Source: Sphingomonas naphthae (GTDB taxonomy: Bacteria > Pseudomonadota > Alphaproteobacteria > Sphingomonadales > Sphingomonadaceae). Taken from it: 64,000 nt of DNA. Where the stretch lies: contig NZ_CP117411.1 in assembly GCF_028607085.1 (NCBI RefSeq), forward strand, positions 62,001 to 126,000, given 5' to 3'. Shown here piece by piece: positions 1-9,091 of this stretch. How positions within the stretch are numbered: position 1 is the stretch's first letter; each line of letters opens with the position of its first letter. The notes under the pieces were generated by a model, which was not told where the DNA came from, did no database searches, and saw only the letters and a program-made list of their open reading frames with translations. A program made the translations under genes and the position numbers.

Positions 1-2
1 TG

Positions 3-1544
3 CTGCTCATCAACCCGCACACCAGCTTCTTCTTCCGATCCGAATTGCAGATGACGAGCGACGAGGGGCTCGACGCTTATGGCGCCGCGACCTGGGGGCA
101 ATTCTTCGTCTATCAGGGCTTCAACGCGAAGGCCGGCTGGATGCACACCACCAGCGGCGTGGATGCGGTCGACGAATTCGCCGAGACGATCGAGACCGGC
201 GCGGACGGGCGCCGCACCTATCTCTACGGCACGGAGCGGCGGCGGCTGATCGAGAAGGTCATCACGCTCAAGGTGCGCCAGCCCGATGGCTCGCTCGCCG
301 AGCGGCGCATCACCACTTATGCCACCCATCACGGCCCGATCACGCGCGCGGCTGGCGGCAAGTGGATCGCGACCGCGCTGATGAACCGGCCGATCGCCGC
401 GCTGGAACAGAGCTTCCTGCGCACCAAGACGGCCGATCTGGCCGGTTTCGTGAAAGTGGCCGGGCATCATCAGGCGAACAGCTCGAACAACACGCTGTTC
501 GCCGACGCCAGGGGCGAGATTGCCTATCTCCACCCGCAATTCGTGCCGGTGCGGGACGATCGCTTCGATTATCGCAGCCCGGTCGACGGCAGCGATCCGG
601 CGACCGACTGGAAGGGGCTGACCCCCTTCGCGCAGCTGCCGCAGGCGCTGAAGCCCGCCAACGGCTGGACGATGAACGTCAACAACTGGCCGTGGACGGC
701 GGCCGGGGCGGACAGCCCGAAGCGCGAGGCCTTTCCGCGCTACATGGATCAGGTCGGCGAAAATCCGCGCGGGCCGCACGCGCTGCGCGTGCTGGAAGCG
801 CGCAAGGATTTCACGCCCGAGACGCTGATCGCGGCGGCCTACGATCCCTACCTCACCGGCTTCGCGCGGATGCTGCCGCCGCTGATCGCCGCTTATGACG
901 CGCTGCCGGCGGGCGATCCGCAGAAAGCGAAGCTGGCCGAGCCGATCGCGCTGCTGCGCGGCTGGGATTATCGCTGGGGGCTGGCCTCCAAGCCGACCTC
1001 GCTCGCGGTCTTCTGGGGCGAGATATTGTGGGCGGCGGTGACCGACGCGGCCAAGGCGCAGCGCATATCGCCATGGGATTATATGAGCGATCGGGCGAGC
1101 GACACCCAGCGCCTCGCCGCGCTGGCCGCCGCCGCCGATCGGCTGAAACAGGATTTCGGCTCGGTCGCGGCGCCGTGGGGCGAGATCAACCGCTTCCAGC
1201 GCAACGACGGGCGGATCGTGCAGCAGTTCGACGACGCCAAACCGTCGATCGGGGTGCCCTTCACCGGATCGCAATGGGGCTCGCTCGCGGCGTTCGGCGC
1301 GCGGCGCTATCCGGGCACGAAGCGATATTATGGCACGCTGGGCAACAGCTTCGTCGCGGTGGTCGAGTTCGGGCCGAAGGTGCGCGCCTGGGCGGTGAGC
1401 GCGGGTGGCGAGAGCGGCGATCCGGCCTCGCCGCACTTCAACGATCAGGCGCAGCGTTATGCCGATGGCGCGCTGCGGCCGGTATATTATTATCCCGAGG
1501 ATGTGGCCGCGCATGCCGAGCGCCGCTACCGGCCGGGCGATTGA
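3..1544 (+). CDS. Penicillin acylase family protein, 3' part (5' end outside window)
   Basis: The open frame runs in from the left edge with no start; the first residues read LLINPHTSFFFRSELQM. The hydrolase family (penicillin G acylase, AHL acylases such as PvdQ) are N-terminal nucleophile amidases that split into alpha and beta chains in the periplasm. The visible part looks like beta-chain sequence: the NPHTSF start, long Trp/Asn-rich stretches (NNWPWTAAG), and a C-terminal GNSFVAVVEFGP followed by HFNDQAQRYADG. The nucleophile Ser and signal peptide would lie upstream of the window. A peptidyl-prolyl isomerase follows 11 bases downstream. Substrate (penicillin, acyl-homoserine lactone, other amide) cannot be told. 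Confidence 0.85.
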   Translation: MLINPHTSFFFRSELQMTSDEGLDAYGAATWGQFFVYQGFNAKAGWMHTTSGVDAVDEFAETIETGADGRRTYLYGTERRRLIEKVITLKVRQPDGSLAERRITTYATHHGPITRAAGGKWIATALMNRPIAALEQSFLRTKTADLAGFVKVAGHHQANSSNNTLFADARGEIAYLHPQFVPVRDDRFDYRSPVDGSDPATDWKGLTPFAQLPQALKPANGWTMNVNNWPWTAAGADSPKREAFPRYMDQVGENPRGPHALRVLEARKDFTPETLIAAAYDPYLTGFARMLPPLIAAYDALPAGDPQKAKLAEPIALLRGWDYRWGLASKPTSLAVFWGEILWAAVTDAAKAQRISPWDYMSDRASDTQRLAALAAAADRLKQDFGSVAAPWGEINRFQRNDGRIVQQFDDAKPSIGVPFTGSQWGSLAAFGARRYPGTKRYYGTLGNSFVAVVEFGPKVRAWAVSAGGESGDPASPHFNDQAQRYADGALRPVYYYPEDVAAHAERRYRPGD

Positions 1545-1555
1545 GGAGGGTTTCG

Positions 1556-2203
1556 ATGGTTCGCACTTTCGCGCTGGTGCTGGCGCTCCTCGCCGCCCCG
1601 CTGGCGGCGCAGACGCCGGTGGTGCCGCCGCCCGCGCCGCCGATGCTGGGCGTCGCCCCCGCGCCGCGCCCGGCGACCGTGAAGGTCACGCTCGCCACCA
1701 GCGAAGGCCCGATCGTGCTGGAGCTGGAGAGCGAGCGCGCGCCGATCACGACCGGCAATTTCCTGAAATATGTCGATCAGAAGCGGCTCGACGGCACCAG
1801 TTTCTACCGGGCGACGATGGTGGCGAAGGAGCCTCTGTTCGGGCTGATCCAGGGCGGCGTGAAGTTCGATCCGAAGAAGGTGCTGCCGCCGATCAAGCAT
1901 GAGCCGACGACGGTGACGGGCCTTGGCCATACCGACGGCACGATATCGATGGCGCGCGGCGCGCCGGGCACCGCGACGGCCGATTTCTTCATCACCATCG
2001 GCGACATGCCCTCGATGAACGCCGACCCCAAGGCGCCCGGCGACAATCAGGGCTTCGCGGCGTTCGGCCATGTGGTGGAGGGGATGGACATCGTCCGTCG
2101 CATCCTGACCGCGCCGACCTCCCCCACGGCAGGGGTGGGGCCGATGAAGGGCCAGATGCTGGCGGCGCCGGTGAAGATCGAGACGGCGAAGCGGGTGAAG
2201 TAA
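1556..2203 (+). CDS. Periplasmic peptidyl-prolyl cis-trans isomerase, cyclophilin type
   Basis: A 215-residue protein starting at an ATG with a good upstream GAGGAGGG. Residues 1-19 form a signal peptide ending in LAAQ, followed by a Pro-rich linker to about residue 40. The cyclophilin-like domain then follows: VTLATSEGPIVLELE, ARAP/ITTGNFLKYVD, a GTSFYR motif, a GTISMARG stretch, TADFFITIGD and GFAAFGHVVEGMD. Cyclophilins catalyse proline isomerisation during protein folding; the signal peptide puts this one in the periplasm. The open frame extends further upstream inside the acylase gene, but only the ATG here has a ribosome site and a plausible N terminus. Probably co-transcribed with the acylase. 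Confidence 0.9.
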   Translation: MVRTFALVLALLAAPLAAQTPVVPPPAPPMLGVAPAPRPATVKVTLATSEGPIVLELESERAPITTGNFLKYVDQKRLDGTSFYRATMVAKEPLFGLIQGGVKFDPKKVLPPIKHEPTTVTGLGHTDGTISMARGAPGTATADFFITIGDMPSMNADPKAPGDNQGFAAFGHVVEGMDIVRRILTAPTSPTAGVGPMKGQMLAAPVKIETAKRVK

Positions 2204-2205
2204 AC

Positions 2206-2233
2206 AAGCCCATCCCTTGAAGGGGAGGGGCTT
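2206..2233. terminator. Convergent stem-loop, probable bidirectional terminator
   Basis: AAGCCCATCCCTT pairs with AAGGGGAGGGGCTT around a short loop, between the ends of two converging genes (isomerase on plus, phosphoribosyltransferase on minus). It lacks a long T run, so it may also be a shortened copy of the GGGGAGG-type intergenic repeat found elsewhere in the window. Confidence 0.45.
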
Positions 2234-2236
2234 AGG

Positions 2237-2758
2237 TTAGGCCAGCCGCTCTGGCACTTCCTCGGCTTCGTCGATCAGACTCTCTCGCTCCTGCATCGCT
2301 TCCCACGGGAAGACGAACCAGTCCTTGGTCACCGAGCGATCGATCTCGCGCGACCAGTAATCGACGGTCGCCTTGGAGCGGACATTGTTGATGAGGACGG
2401 CGACGCGGGCGTTGGCCATGTCGCCGCCGTGGGCGCGGATCGCGTCGAGCAGATAGGCGATGGTCGATCCCGAATCGTTGATATCGTCGACGAACAGGAT
2501 GCGCTCACCCTCGGCGGTCTGGTGGGCCAGCTTCACGAGCAGTTCGTCGGCGAAGCCATAGACCTTGCTGCTGTGATCGACCGACAGCATCGAGATCCCC
2601 GTGCTGTGCGAGAGATACGCCCCCGGAACCAGCCCGCCGCGGCCAATGCCGACAACGAAATCGGGCGTCCAGTCCCCCGCGCGCACGGCGGCGCCGATCG
2701 CCTTCACGTCGGCGACGAAATCCTCATAGGGAATGTAGGCGAGATTGGGCTGGCTCAT
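2237..2758 (-). CDS. Purine-type phosphoribosyltransferase (xanthine/hypoxanthine/guanine class)
   Basis: 173 residues. The PRPP-binding loop is ILFVDDINDSGST (about residues 88-100), and an upstream GIGRGGLVPGAYLS loop is typical of type I phosphoribosyltransferases that join a purine base to PRPP. The length is close to xanthine-guanine phosphoribosyltransferase and to archaeal-type hypoxanthine transferases. Base specificity cannot be read with certainty, but the gene lies just downstream of adenine and guanine deaminases, so a salvage branch for (hypo)xanthine or guanine is the natural reading. It is separated from the purine operon by a 145-base gap carrying a palindromic repeat, so it may have its own transcription. 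Cytoplasmic. Confidence 0.8.
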   Translation of the reverse strand: MSQPNLAYIPYEDFVADVKAIGAAVRAGDWTPDFVVGIGRGGLVPGAYLSHSTGISMLSVDHSSKVYGFADELLVKLAHQTAEGERILFVDDINDSGSTIAYLLDAIRAHGGDMANARVAVLINNVRSKATVDYWSREIDRSVTKDWFVFPWEAMQERESLIDEAEEVPERLA

Positions 2759-2818
2759 GCGCGGCCTCTAGCGCGGGAGAAGGGGATTCGCCACTGGCTG
2801 TGTGGTCGAAGAAATTCG

Positions 2819-2898
2819 GTGCTCCGGCGCAGGCCGGAGCCTTGGCCGCAGGTGCTGCGCTCCGTAACCCTGGGCTCCGGCCTGCGCCGCAGCACGGT
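2819..2898. repeat. Palindromic intergenic repeat, family A
   Basis: The left arm (2819-2841), containing CTCCGGCGCAGGCCGGAGCC, faces a near-complementary right arm (2873-2895) containing GGCTCCGGCCTGCGCC. The same architecture, CCGG-C-GAAG/GCAG-GCCGG in both orientations, recurs at 18299, 26641, 29528, 43035 and 49021. It lies between the adenine deaminase and the phosphoribosyltransferase gene. Confidence 0.8.
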
Positions 2899-2903
2899 GG
2901 GGC

Positions 2904-3920
2904 TTACTGGAAGGCGGCCACATAATCGTCGATCGCCGCAATCTGCTTCGTCACCGCTTCGTCGTCCAGGAACGAGCCCAGGAAGCTGTTGCGCGCCAGG
3001 GTCGCGAAATCGGCCTTCGTCAGCACGCCGTTGGCGGCGATGGCGCGGTAATTGTCGTTCACATAGCCGCCGAAATAGGCCGGATCGTCCGAATTGATCG
3101 TCGCGCGCAGGCCCGCGCCCAGCATCCGCTCGATCGGGTGGCCGGCCATCTCCGGCACGACGCAAAGCTTGAGGTTGGAGAGCGGGCAGACCGTGAGCGT
3201 CATCCCCTCGCGCGCCAGCCGGGTGGTCAGCACGGCATCCTCCAGCGCGCGATTGCCATGGTCGAGCCGGTCGATCCTGAGGATGTCGAGCGCTTCGTGC
3301 ACGTAAGCCGGCGGCCCCTCCTCGCCGGCATGGGCGACCAGCTTCAGCCCTTTGGCGGCGGCGGCGGCGAACACACGGGCGAATTTCTCGGGCGGGTGGC
3401 CGATTTCGGAGGAATCGAGGCCGACCCCGGCGATGCGATCGAGCCACGGCTCCGCCTGCTCCAAGGTCTTGAACGCCTCGGCTTCGCTCAGATGGCGCAG
3501 GAAGCAGAGGATCAGTTTCGAGGTGATGCCGTGGCGCGCCTCGGCCTCGGCCATGCCCGCCAGCAGGCCTTCGATGGCGACCGAGAAGGGCAGGCCGCGA
3601 TCGGTGTGGGTCTGCGGATCGAAGAAGATTTCCGCATGGGTCACATGGTCGGCCGCCGCGCGATCGAAATAGGCCAGCGCCAGATCGCGGAAATCCGCCT
3701 CGGTCTGGAGGACACCCGCGCCCTGATAATAAATGTCGAGGAAATCCTGAAGGTTGGAGAAATCATAGGCCGCCCGCAGCGCCTCGACATCGGCGTAGGG
3801 CAGGGTGATGCCGTTGCGCGTCGCCAGCGCGAACATCAGCTCGGGCTCCAGGCTGCCCTCGATATGCAGGTGCAGTTCGGCCTTGGGCAGGCCGGAGACG
3901 AAGCGGTCGAGATCGGTCAT
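2904..3920 (-). CDS. Adenine deaminase (adenosine deaminase superfamily)
   Basis: 338 residues. Zinc ligands and catalytic residues are visible: HLH at 17-19, HAGEEG at 197-202, the DHG motif at 220-222 and NSDDP at 277-281. Classical adenosine deaminases carry R-x-G-H-G at the third motif, whereas the bacterial and fungal adenine deaminases carry R-x-D-H-G and a CPLSNLKL-type motif; this protein has RLDHG and CPLSNLKLCVV, which favours adenine -> hypoxanthine + NH3. Its start overlaps the guanine deaminase stop (ATGA), the last step of a tightly packed purine operon. Many pipelines would label it adenosine deaminase; the DHG motif and context argue for the free base. Confidence 0.85.
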   Translation of the reverse strand: MTDLDRFVSGLPKAELHLHIEGSLEPELMFALATRNGITLPYADVEALRAAYDFSNLQDFLDIYYQGAGVLQTEADFRDLALAYFDRAAADHVTHAEIFFDPQTHTDRGLPFSVAIEGLLAGMAEAEARHGITSKLILCFLRHLSEAEAFKTLEQAEPWLDRIAGVGLDSSEIGHPPEKFARVFAAAAAKGLKLVAHAGEEGPPAYVHEALDILRIDRLDHGNRALEDAVLTTRLAREGMTLTVCPLSNLKLCVVPEMAGHPIERMLGAGLRATINSDDPAYFGGYVNDNYRAIAANGVLTKADFATLARNSFLGSFLDDEAVTKQIAAIDDYVAAFQ

Positions 3921-5215
3921 TTGCTATCCCTGATGTGCGCGGGTCGGCCGCGCAGATAGGTGCTGTGGACCGCGCGGTCATCCCCCAGCATCATCAACGC
4001 GAACAGCCGGTCGTGGAGATTGGTGGTGGCTGCCGTCCGCCGGGCGAGCAACGGCGTGGCGGCGGGATCGAGCACGACGAAATCGGCCTCGTATCCGGCG
4101 GCCAGCGCGCCGATCCTGCGATCCAGCTTCAGCGCCTTCGCCCCGCCCAGCGTGGCGAGATAGAGCGCGCGGAAGGGATCGAGGCTGGTGCCGCGCAACT
4201 GGCCGACCTTATAGGCTTCGGCGAGCGTCGCCAGCAGCGAGAAACTGGTGCCCGCGCCGACATCGGTGCCCATGCCGACCGTCACCCCCGCCGAATCCGC
4301 CGCCGCAAGGTCGAACAGGCCGGAGCCGAGGAACAGGTTGGAGGTGGGGCAGAAGGAAATCGCCGATCCCACCTTGGCCATCCGCGCCATCTGGCCGGCA
4401 TCGAGGTGCACGCCATGCGCGAACACCGATCGATCGCCGACGAGGCCGTGGCGGGCATAGACGTCGAGATAATCGTCGTGATCGGGGAAGCAGGCCGCCA
4501 CGGCGGCGATCTCGCCGTGATTTTCGGACAGATGCGTGTGGAGCAGCACGTCGTCATGCGCGGCCAGCATCGCGCCTGCGCTGCCGAGTTGCTCGGGCGT
4601 GGAGGTGAGCGCGAAGCGCGGGGTGACGGCATAACCCAGTCGCCCGCGCCCCCGGTAGCGCGCGATCAGCGCCTCGCTCTCCTCGCGCCCGCTGGCGACC
4701 GTATCGCGCAGGCCATCGGGCGCGTCGCGGTCCATCAGCACCTTGCCCGATACGATCCGCATGTCGCGGGCGAGGGCGGCATCGAACAAGGCCTCGACCG
4801 ACTGGCGGTGGACGGTGGCGAAGACGAGCGCGGCGGTGGTGCCGTTGCGGAGCAGTTCGCCCAGGAAGAAATCCGCCACCCCGTCGGCATGCGCCCGGTT
4901 CGCGAAGGCCAGTTCGGCGGGGAAGATGTGGCGATCGAGCCAGTCGAGCAACTGATGGCCGTGCGCGGCGATGCGGTCCGTCTGCGGATAATGGATGTGG
5001 GTATCGACGAAGCCGGGGACGATCAGGCCGGGCAGGCTGGTCGTCGGCACGCCGTCATATTTCCACCCCAAAGCGGCGCGCGGGCCGACCTCGACGATCT
5101 CGCCATCCTCGACCACCATCAGGGCGGAGGGAATGTGGCGGATCGCCGCCTCGCCGTCGCGCTGCGGATCGGCGAGCGTGGTCAGCAATTCGCCGTGAAA
5201 GGCTTCGGTCGTCAT
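3917..5215 (-). CDS. guaD: Guanine deaminase
   Basis: 432 residues of the amidohydrolase superfamily. The metal-binding motif GFVDTHIHYPQ lies at about residues 68-78 (His73, His75). Further motifs are HTHLSEN, CPTSNLFLGSG and GTDVGAG, the last supplying the metal Asp. It converts guanine to xanthine and ammonia, feeding the xanthine dehydrogenase encoded immediately upstream. The start (ATG at 5215) overlaps the xdhB stop by four bases (ATGA), and the stop overlaps the adenine deaminase start in the same way, so translation is probably coupled. The frame stays open far upstream inside xdhB, but that part is an antisense-of-frame shadow with no guanine deaminase sequence. Confidence 0.95.
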   Translation of the reverse strand: MTTEAFHGELLTTLADPQRDGEAAIRHIPSALMVVEDGEIVEVGPRAALGWKYDGVPTTSLPGLIVPGFVDTHIHYPQTDRIAAHGHQLLDWLDRHIFPAELAFANRAHADGVADFFLGELLRNGTTAALVFATVHRQSVEALFDAALARDMRIVSGKVLMDRDAPDGLRDTVASGREESEALIARYRGRGRLGYAVTPRFALTSTPEQLGSAGAMLAAHDDVLLHTHLSENHGEIAAVAACFPDHDDYLDVYARHGLVGDRSVFAHGVHLDAGQMARMAKVGSAISFCPTSNLFLGSGLFDLAAADSAGVTVGMGTDVGAGTSFSLLATLAEAYKVGQLRGTSLDPFRALYLATLGGAKALKLDRRIGALAAGYEADFVVLDPAATPLLARRTAATTNLHDRLFALMMLGDDRAVHSTYLRGRPAHIRDSK

Positions 5216-7524
5216 GCTTGGGGCTTCACGCTCGCGATGGCGGCGAGGATGCGTTCGGGGGTGGCCGGCGCGTCGAGGCGCGGCATGGCGCCATCGCCCG
5301 CCGCCTTGACCGCCTCGGTCAGCGCGGAAAGCACGCTGATCGCCAGCATCAGCGGCGGCTCGCCCACCGCCTTGGAGCGGTGGATCGTCTCCTCCACGTT
5401 CCGCCCACCAGCCCACAGCGCGATGTTTATCACCGGCGGCCGATCGGAGGCGCAGGGGATCTTGTAGGTGGAGGGGGCGTGGGTCAGCAGCCGGCCGTCG
5501 TCCGCGAACACCAGTTCCTCGGTCGTCAGCCAGCCCATGCCCTGCACGAACCCACCCTCGATCTGGCCGAGATCGATCGCCGGATTGAGCGATTTCCCGA
5601 CATCGTGGAGGATATCGGCGCGCAGCACGCGGCTTTCGCCCGTCAGCGTATCGATCGCGACTTCGGCGACGGCGGCGCCATAAGCGAAATAATAGAAAGG
5701 CCGGCCGCGATGGTTGGCCCGATCGTAGCCGATCTTGGGCGTGGCGTAGAAACCGGCCGACGATAGCGACACGCGGGCGAGATGGGCGATGCGGCAGAAA
5801 TCGTCGAACGGGGTCGCCTCGGTGCCGGCGACGACATGGCCGCCCTCGAAGGTGACATCTTCCGCCGCTACGCCCGCGCGGGCGGCGGCGAGCGCCGCGA
5901 GGCGGTCGCGGATCGCGGTGGCGGCGTTGAAGGCGGCCATGCCGTTGAGGTCCGCGCCCGAGGAGGCGGCGGTGGCGGACGTATTGGGCACCTTGTCGGT
6001 CACGGTGGCCGAGGTGCGGACCCGATCGACGGACACGCCGAACACGTCGGCCACCACCTGCGCTACCTTCACGAACAGGCCCTGGCCCATCTCGGTGCCG
6101 CCATGATTCAGCAGGATCGACCCGTCGGCATAGACATGCACCAGCGCGCCTGCCTGGTTGAGATGCGTCGTGGTGAAGCTGATGCCGAACTTCACCGGCG
6201 TCAGCGCGATGCCGCGCCGGAGATAGGGGTGGCTGGCGTTGAATTCGGCGATGGCGGCGCGGCGGGCTTCGTAATTCGACGAGGCGGCCAGTTCGTCGAT
6301 GATCTCGGGCGCGACATTGTCCTCGACGATCATGTGATAGGGCGTCACGTCGCGCTCCGGCCCGTAGAGGTTGGCCCGGCGCACGGCGAGCGGATCGGCC
6401 CCAAGCGTCGCGGCGATATGGTCCATCACCCGCTCGATCGCGACCATCCCCTGCGGCCCGCCGAAGCCCCGGAAAGCGGTGTTGGAGACGGTGTGGGTGC
6501 GGAAGCGGTGGCTGACGATCTCGACCGCCGGAAAATGATAGCAATTGTCCGCGTGGAACATCGCCCGGTCGTTGATCGCGAGGCTGAGATCGACCGTGGC
6601 GCCGCAGCGTGACGCGAGATCGAGGCGGATGCCGGCGATGCGGCCGTCGCCGTCGAAGCCGACGTCGTAATCCACCACGAAATCATGGCGCTTGCCGGTG
6701 ATCGCCATATCCTCGTCGCGATCGACGCGATATTTCGCCGGCCGCCCTGTCTTGGCCGCGACCAGCGCGCAGGCGGCGGCGAACAGCGCGGCCTGGCTTT
6801 CCTTGCCGCCGAACGCGCCGCCCATGCGCCGCACCTCCACCGTCACGTCGGCGTGGGTCAGGTGCAGCATGTGGGCGACGAGATGCTGGATTTCGGAGGG
6901 GTGTTGTGTCGAGGCGAGGATGTGCACCGCGCCGCTCTCGCGCGGGGTTGCGATCGAGACCTGCCCTTCGAGATAGAAATGATCCTGCCCGCCGATTTCG
7001 ATCGATCCGGCGATCCTGTGCGGCGCGGTGGCGAGCGCGGCATCGGCGTCGCCGCGCGCCATGCGCTGGGCTTTCTCCAGCACCGATCCGGCGGCGCGCG
7101 CTTGGGCGATAGTGACGAGCGGCGGCTCGACCGCATAGTCGATCCGGCCCAGCTTCGCGGCGGCGCGCGCGGCGCGGACGCTGGTGGCGGCGACGAGGAA
7201 GATCGGCTGGCCGTGCGAGATCACCTCGCCATCGGCCAGCAGCAGATCGTCGGCGAACACCGGGCCGACGCTGTTGCGGCCGGGAATGTCGGCGGCGGTA
7301 TAGACGCCGACCACACCCGGCGCGGCGCGCACCGCATCCAGATCGACCGACAGGATCTTCGCCCGCGCATGGGCCGATCCGCCGAAGGCGAGGTGCAGCA
7401 TATCGCCGGGTTCGGGCGTGTCGTCGGTATAGGTGGCCGTGCCCGAAACGTGGAGCGCCGCGCTGTCGTGCGCCAGCGCGCGGGCGACCTGGCGGGTCGG
7501 GCGGCGGGGATCGGCCTCAGCCAT
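5212..7524 (-). CDS. xdhB: Xanthine dehydrogenase, molybdopterin-binding large subunit
   Basis: 770 residues, normal for XdhB. Molybdopterin-site motifs are in order: GGAFGGKESQA (Q-loop region), FRGFGGPQGM, GGTEMGQGLFVKVAQ, and KAVGEPPLML near the C terminus, with Glu722 in the position of the catalytic base. It oxidises hypoxanthine to xanthine and xanthine to urate. The chosen ATG (7524) overlaps the end of xdhA by 8 bases; earlier in-frame codons lie inside xdhA. No xdhC-type cofactor insertion gene is in the window, so that function must be elsewhere. Cytoplasmic heterotetramer with XdhA expected. Confidence 0.95.
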   Translation of the reverse strand: MAEADPRRPTRQVARALAHDSAALHVSGTATYTDDTPEPGDMLHLAFGGSAHARAKILSVDLDAVRAAPGVVGVYTAADIPGRNSVGPVFADDLLLADGEVISHGQPIFLVAATSVRAARAAAKLGRIDYAVEPPLVTIAQARAAGSVLEKAQRMARGDADAALATAPHRIAGSIEIGGQDHFYLEGQVSIATPRESGAVHILASTQHPSEIQHLVAHMLHLTHADVTVEVRRMGGAFGGKESQAALFAAACALVAAKTGRPAKYRVDRDEDMAITGKRHDFVVDYDVGFDGDGRIAGIRLDLASRCGATVDLSLAINDRAMFHADNCYHFPAVEIVSHRFRTHTVSNTAFRGFGGPQGMVAIERVMDHIAATLGADPLAVRRANLYGPERDVTPYHMIVEDNVAPEIIDELAASSNYEARRAAIAEFNASHPYLRRGIALTPVKFGISFTTTHLNQAGALVHVYADGSILLNHGGTEMGQGLFVKVAQVVADVFGVSVDRVRTSATVTDKVPNTSATAASSGADLNGMAAFNAATAIRDRLAALAAARAGVAAEDVTFEGGHVVAGTEATPFDDFCRIAHLARVSLSSAGFYATPKIGYDRANHRGRPFYYFAYGAAVAEVAIDTLTGESRVLRADILHDVGKSLNPAIDLGQIEGGFVQGMGWLTTEELVFADDGRLLTHAPSTYKIPCASDRPPVINIALWAGGRNVEETIHRSKAVGEPPLMLAISVLSALTEAVKAAGDGAMPRLDAPATPERILAAIASVKPQA

Positions 7525-8962
7525 CCACCGCCTCCAGCGCGAGCAGGCCGGCGGGCGCGCTGCGCTCGTGCCACATCCGCCGCAGGATATTGCCCGCCGC
7601 CTCCAGCCGATAGGCCGAGGTGCCACGCAGATCGTCGAGCGGTTGATAATCCTCCGCCAGCGCGCGGGCGGCGCTGTCGAGCGAAGCGGCGGATAGCGGT
7701 GCGCCGGTGAGCGCGGCCTCGGCGGCGGGCGCGCGCTTTGGGGTGCCCGCCATGCCGCCGAAGGCGATGCGTGCGGCAGTGACGATCTCCCCGGCCATGG
7801 TCAGCCGGATCGCGGCGCAGACGGCGGAAATATCGCTATCGAACCGCTTCGAGAGTTTGACGATGCGGACGATATCGGTGGGCGCGGGGCGCGGCACGAA
7901 GACGCTCTCGACCCACTCGCCGGGCTGGCGATCCTGTTTCCCATAGGCGAGGAAATAGTCTTCCAGCGGCATCGTGCGGCGTTCATCGCCCCGCCGCAGG
8001 GTGAGCGTGGCGCCCAACGCGATCAGCGCGGGCGGCATGTCGCCGATCGGCGAGCCGTTGGCGATATTGCCGCCGATCGTGCCGGCGTTGCGCACCTGCG
8101 CCCCCGCGATCCGCCGCACCAGTTCGCCGAGATCGGGATGCAGCCCGCCCAGCGCCGCCTGCGCCTCGGCATAGCGCACGCCCGCGCCGATCGTCAGGCC
8201 GGCATCGCTGTCCTGAGTATCGCGCAGATCGGCGATGTCGGCGATCGAGACGACGGTATCGATGATCCGCCCCATCTTGGTGACCCACAGGCCCACATCG
8301 GTCGCGCCCGCCACGATCCGCGCGTCGGGGTGGCGCAACATGACCGCCGCGAATTCGTCCGCCGTGCGCGGGGCGATCCAGCGGCGGGTGGTGCCGACGA
8401 TCGGATCGGCCCAGGTGAAATCGAGCGCCGCGTCGCGCTGGATCGCCTGCAACGCGGCGATCGTCGCGCCATCGTCGCGCGCCTCGGGCACGATGTCGCG
8501 CGCCACGTCGAGGATCGGGCCATAGCCGGTGCAGCGGCACAGATTGCCGCCGAGCAGGTCCGCCGCCGATCCGCCGCTGCCCGCCGCATCGATGCTGCGC
8601 GCGTAGAGCGACATCACGATGCCCGGCGTGCAGAAGCCGCATTGCGATCCGTGCCGCTCCACCATCGCCTGCTGGACGGGGTGGAGCGCCCTGGGCGTGC
8701 CGAGGCTTTCGACCGTGAGCAGCGCCTTGCCGTCGAGCGCGGGGAGGAAGAGGATGCAGGCGTTGACCGCGCGCCATGCCATGCCGTCGCCCGCCAATTC
8801 GCCGACCAGCACGGTGCACGCGCCGCAATCCCCCTCGGCGCAGCCCTCCTTCGTGCCGGTGCGGCGGGCGCGGGTGCGCAGCCAATCGAGCAGGGTGCCG
8901 GTGGGATCGACCGGGCCGGGCGCGATGATTTCGCCGTCGAGCAGGAAGCGGGCGCCGGTCAT
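7517..8962 (-). CDS. xdhA: Xanthine dehydrogenase, [2Fe-2S]/FAD small subunit
   Basis: 481 residues. The N-terminal ferredoxin-like cluster has Cys41, 46, 49 and 69; the helical second cluster has Cys108, 111, 142 and 144 (SQCGFCTPG ... LCRCTGY). From about residue 195 comes the FAD domain (IVAGATDVGLWVTK; GTIGGNIANGSPIGDMPP), then the CO dehydrogenase flavoprotein C-terminal domain. It passes electrons from the Mo centre of XdhB to NAD+. It is the first gene of the xdhA-xdhB-guaD-ade run. The 129-base gap to uraH upstream contains a palindromic repeat, so xdhA may have a separate or processed transcript. No strong ribosome site precedes the ATG. Confidence 0.95.
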   Translation of the reverse strand: MTGARFLLDGEIIAPGPVDPTGTLLDWLRTRARRTGTKEGCAEGDCGACTVLVGELAGDGMAWRAVNACILFLPALDGKALLTVESLGTPRALHPVQQAMVERHGSQCGFCTPGIVMSLYARSIDAAGSGGSAADLLGGNLCRCTGYGPILDVARDIVPEARDDGATIAALQAIQRDAALDFTWADPIVGTTRRWIAPRTADEFAAVMLRHPDARIVAGATDVGLWVTKMGRIIDTVVSIADIADLRDTQDSDAGLTIGAGVRYAEAQAALGGLHPDLGELVRRIAGAQVRNAGTIGGNIANGSPIGDMPPALIALGATLTLRRGDERRTMPLEDYFLAYGKQDRQPGEWVESVFVPRPAPTDIVRIVKLSKRFDSDISAVCAAIRLTMAGEIVTAARIAFGGMAGTPKRAPAAEAALTGAPLSAASLDSAARALAEDYQPLDDLRGTSAYRLEAAGNILRRMWHERSAPAGLLALEAVDG

Positions 8963-8982
8963 GCGCGGGCCGCCCCGTCCAC

Positions 8983-9066
8983 CCGTTCGTCCTGAGCGTA
9001 GTCGAAGGACGTGCGGCTGGACGCAGCGCTTGGGGCACGCCCTTCGACTGCGCTCAGGGCGAACGG
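8983..9066. repeat. Palindromic intergenic repeat, family C
   Basis: A 31-base left arm (8983-9013) beginning CCGTTCGTCCTGAGCG and a right arm (9036-9066) ending CGCTCAGGGCGAACGG are reverse complements at 28 of 31 positions, with a 22-base loop. A diverged second copy is at 41085-41183. It lies between uraH and xdhA. Confidence 0.85.
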
Positions 9067-9091
9067 GGTTGGTGGGGTGACGTATGCCACC

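Noticed and set aside
3138-3959. Long open frame antisense to adenine deaminase
   Set aside because: It is a shadow of the real gene: low complexity (many Arg/Gly/Gln), no start signal, no recognisable domain. The same applies to the other long antisense frames, e.g. at 53334-54791 and 17000-18450.
5216-6544. Upstream extension of the guanine deaminase frame to 875 residues
   Set aside because: The extra 443 codons are out-of-frame reading of xdhB, Arg-rich with no domain; the ATG at 5215 overlapping the xdhB stop is the real start.
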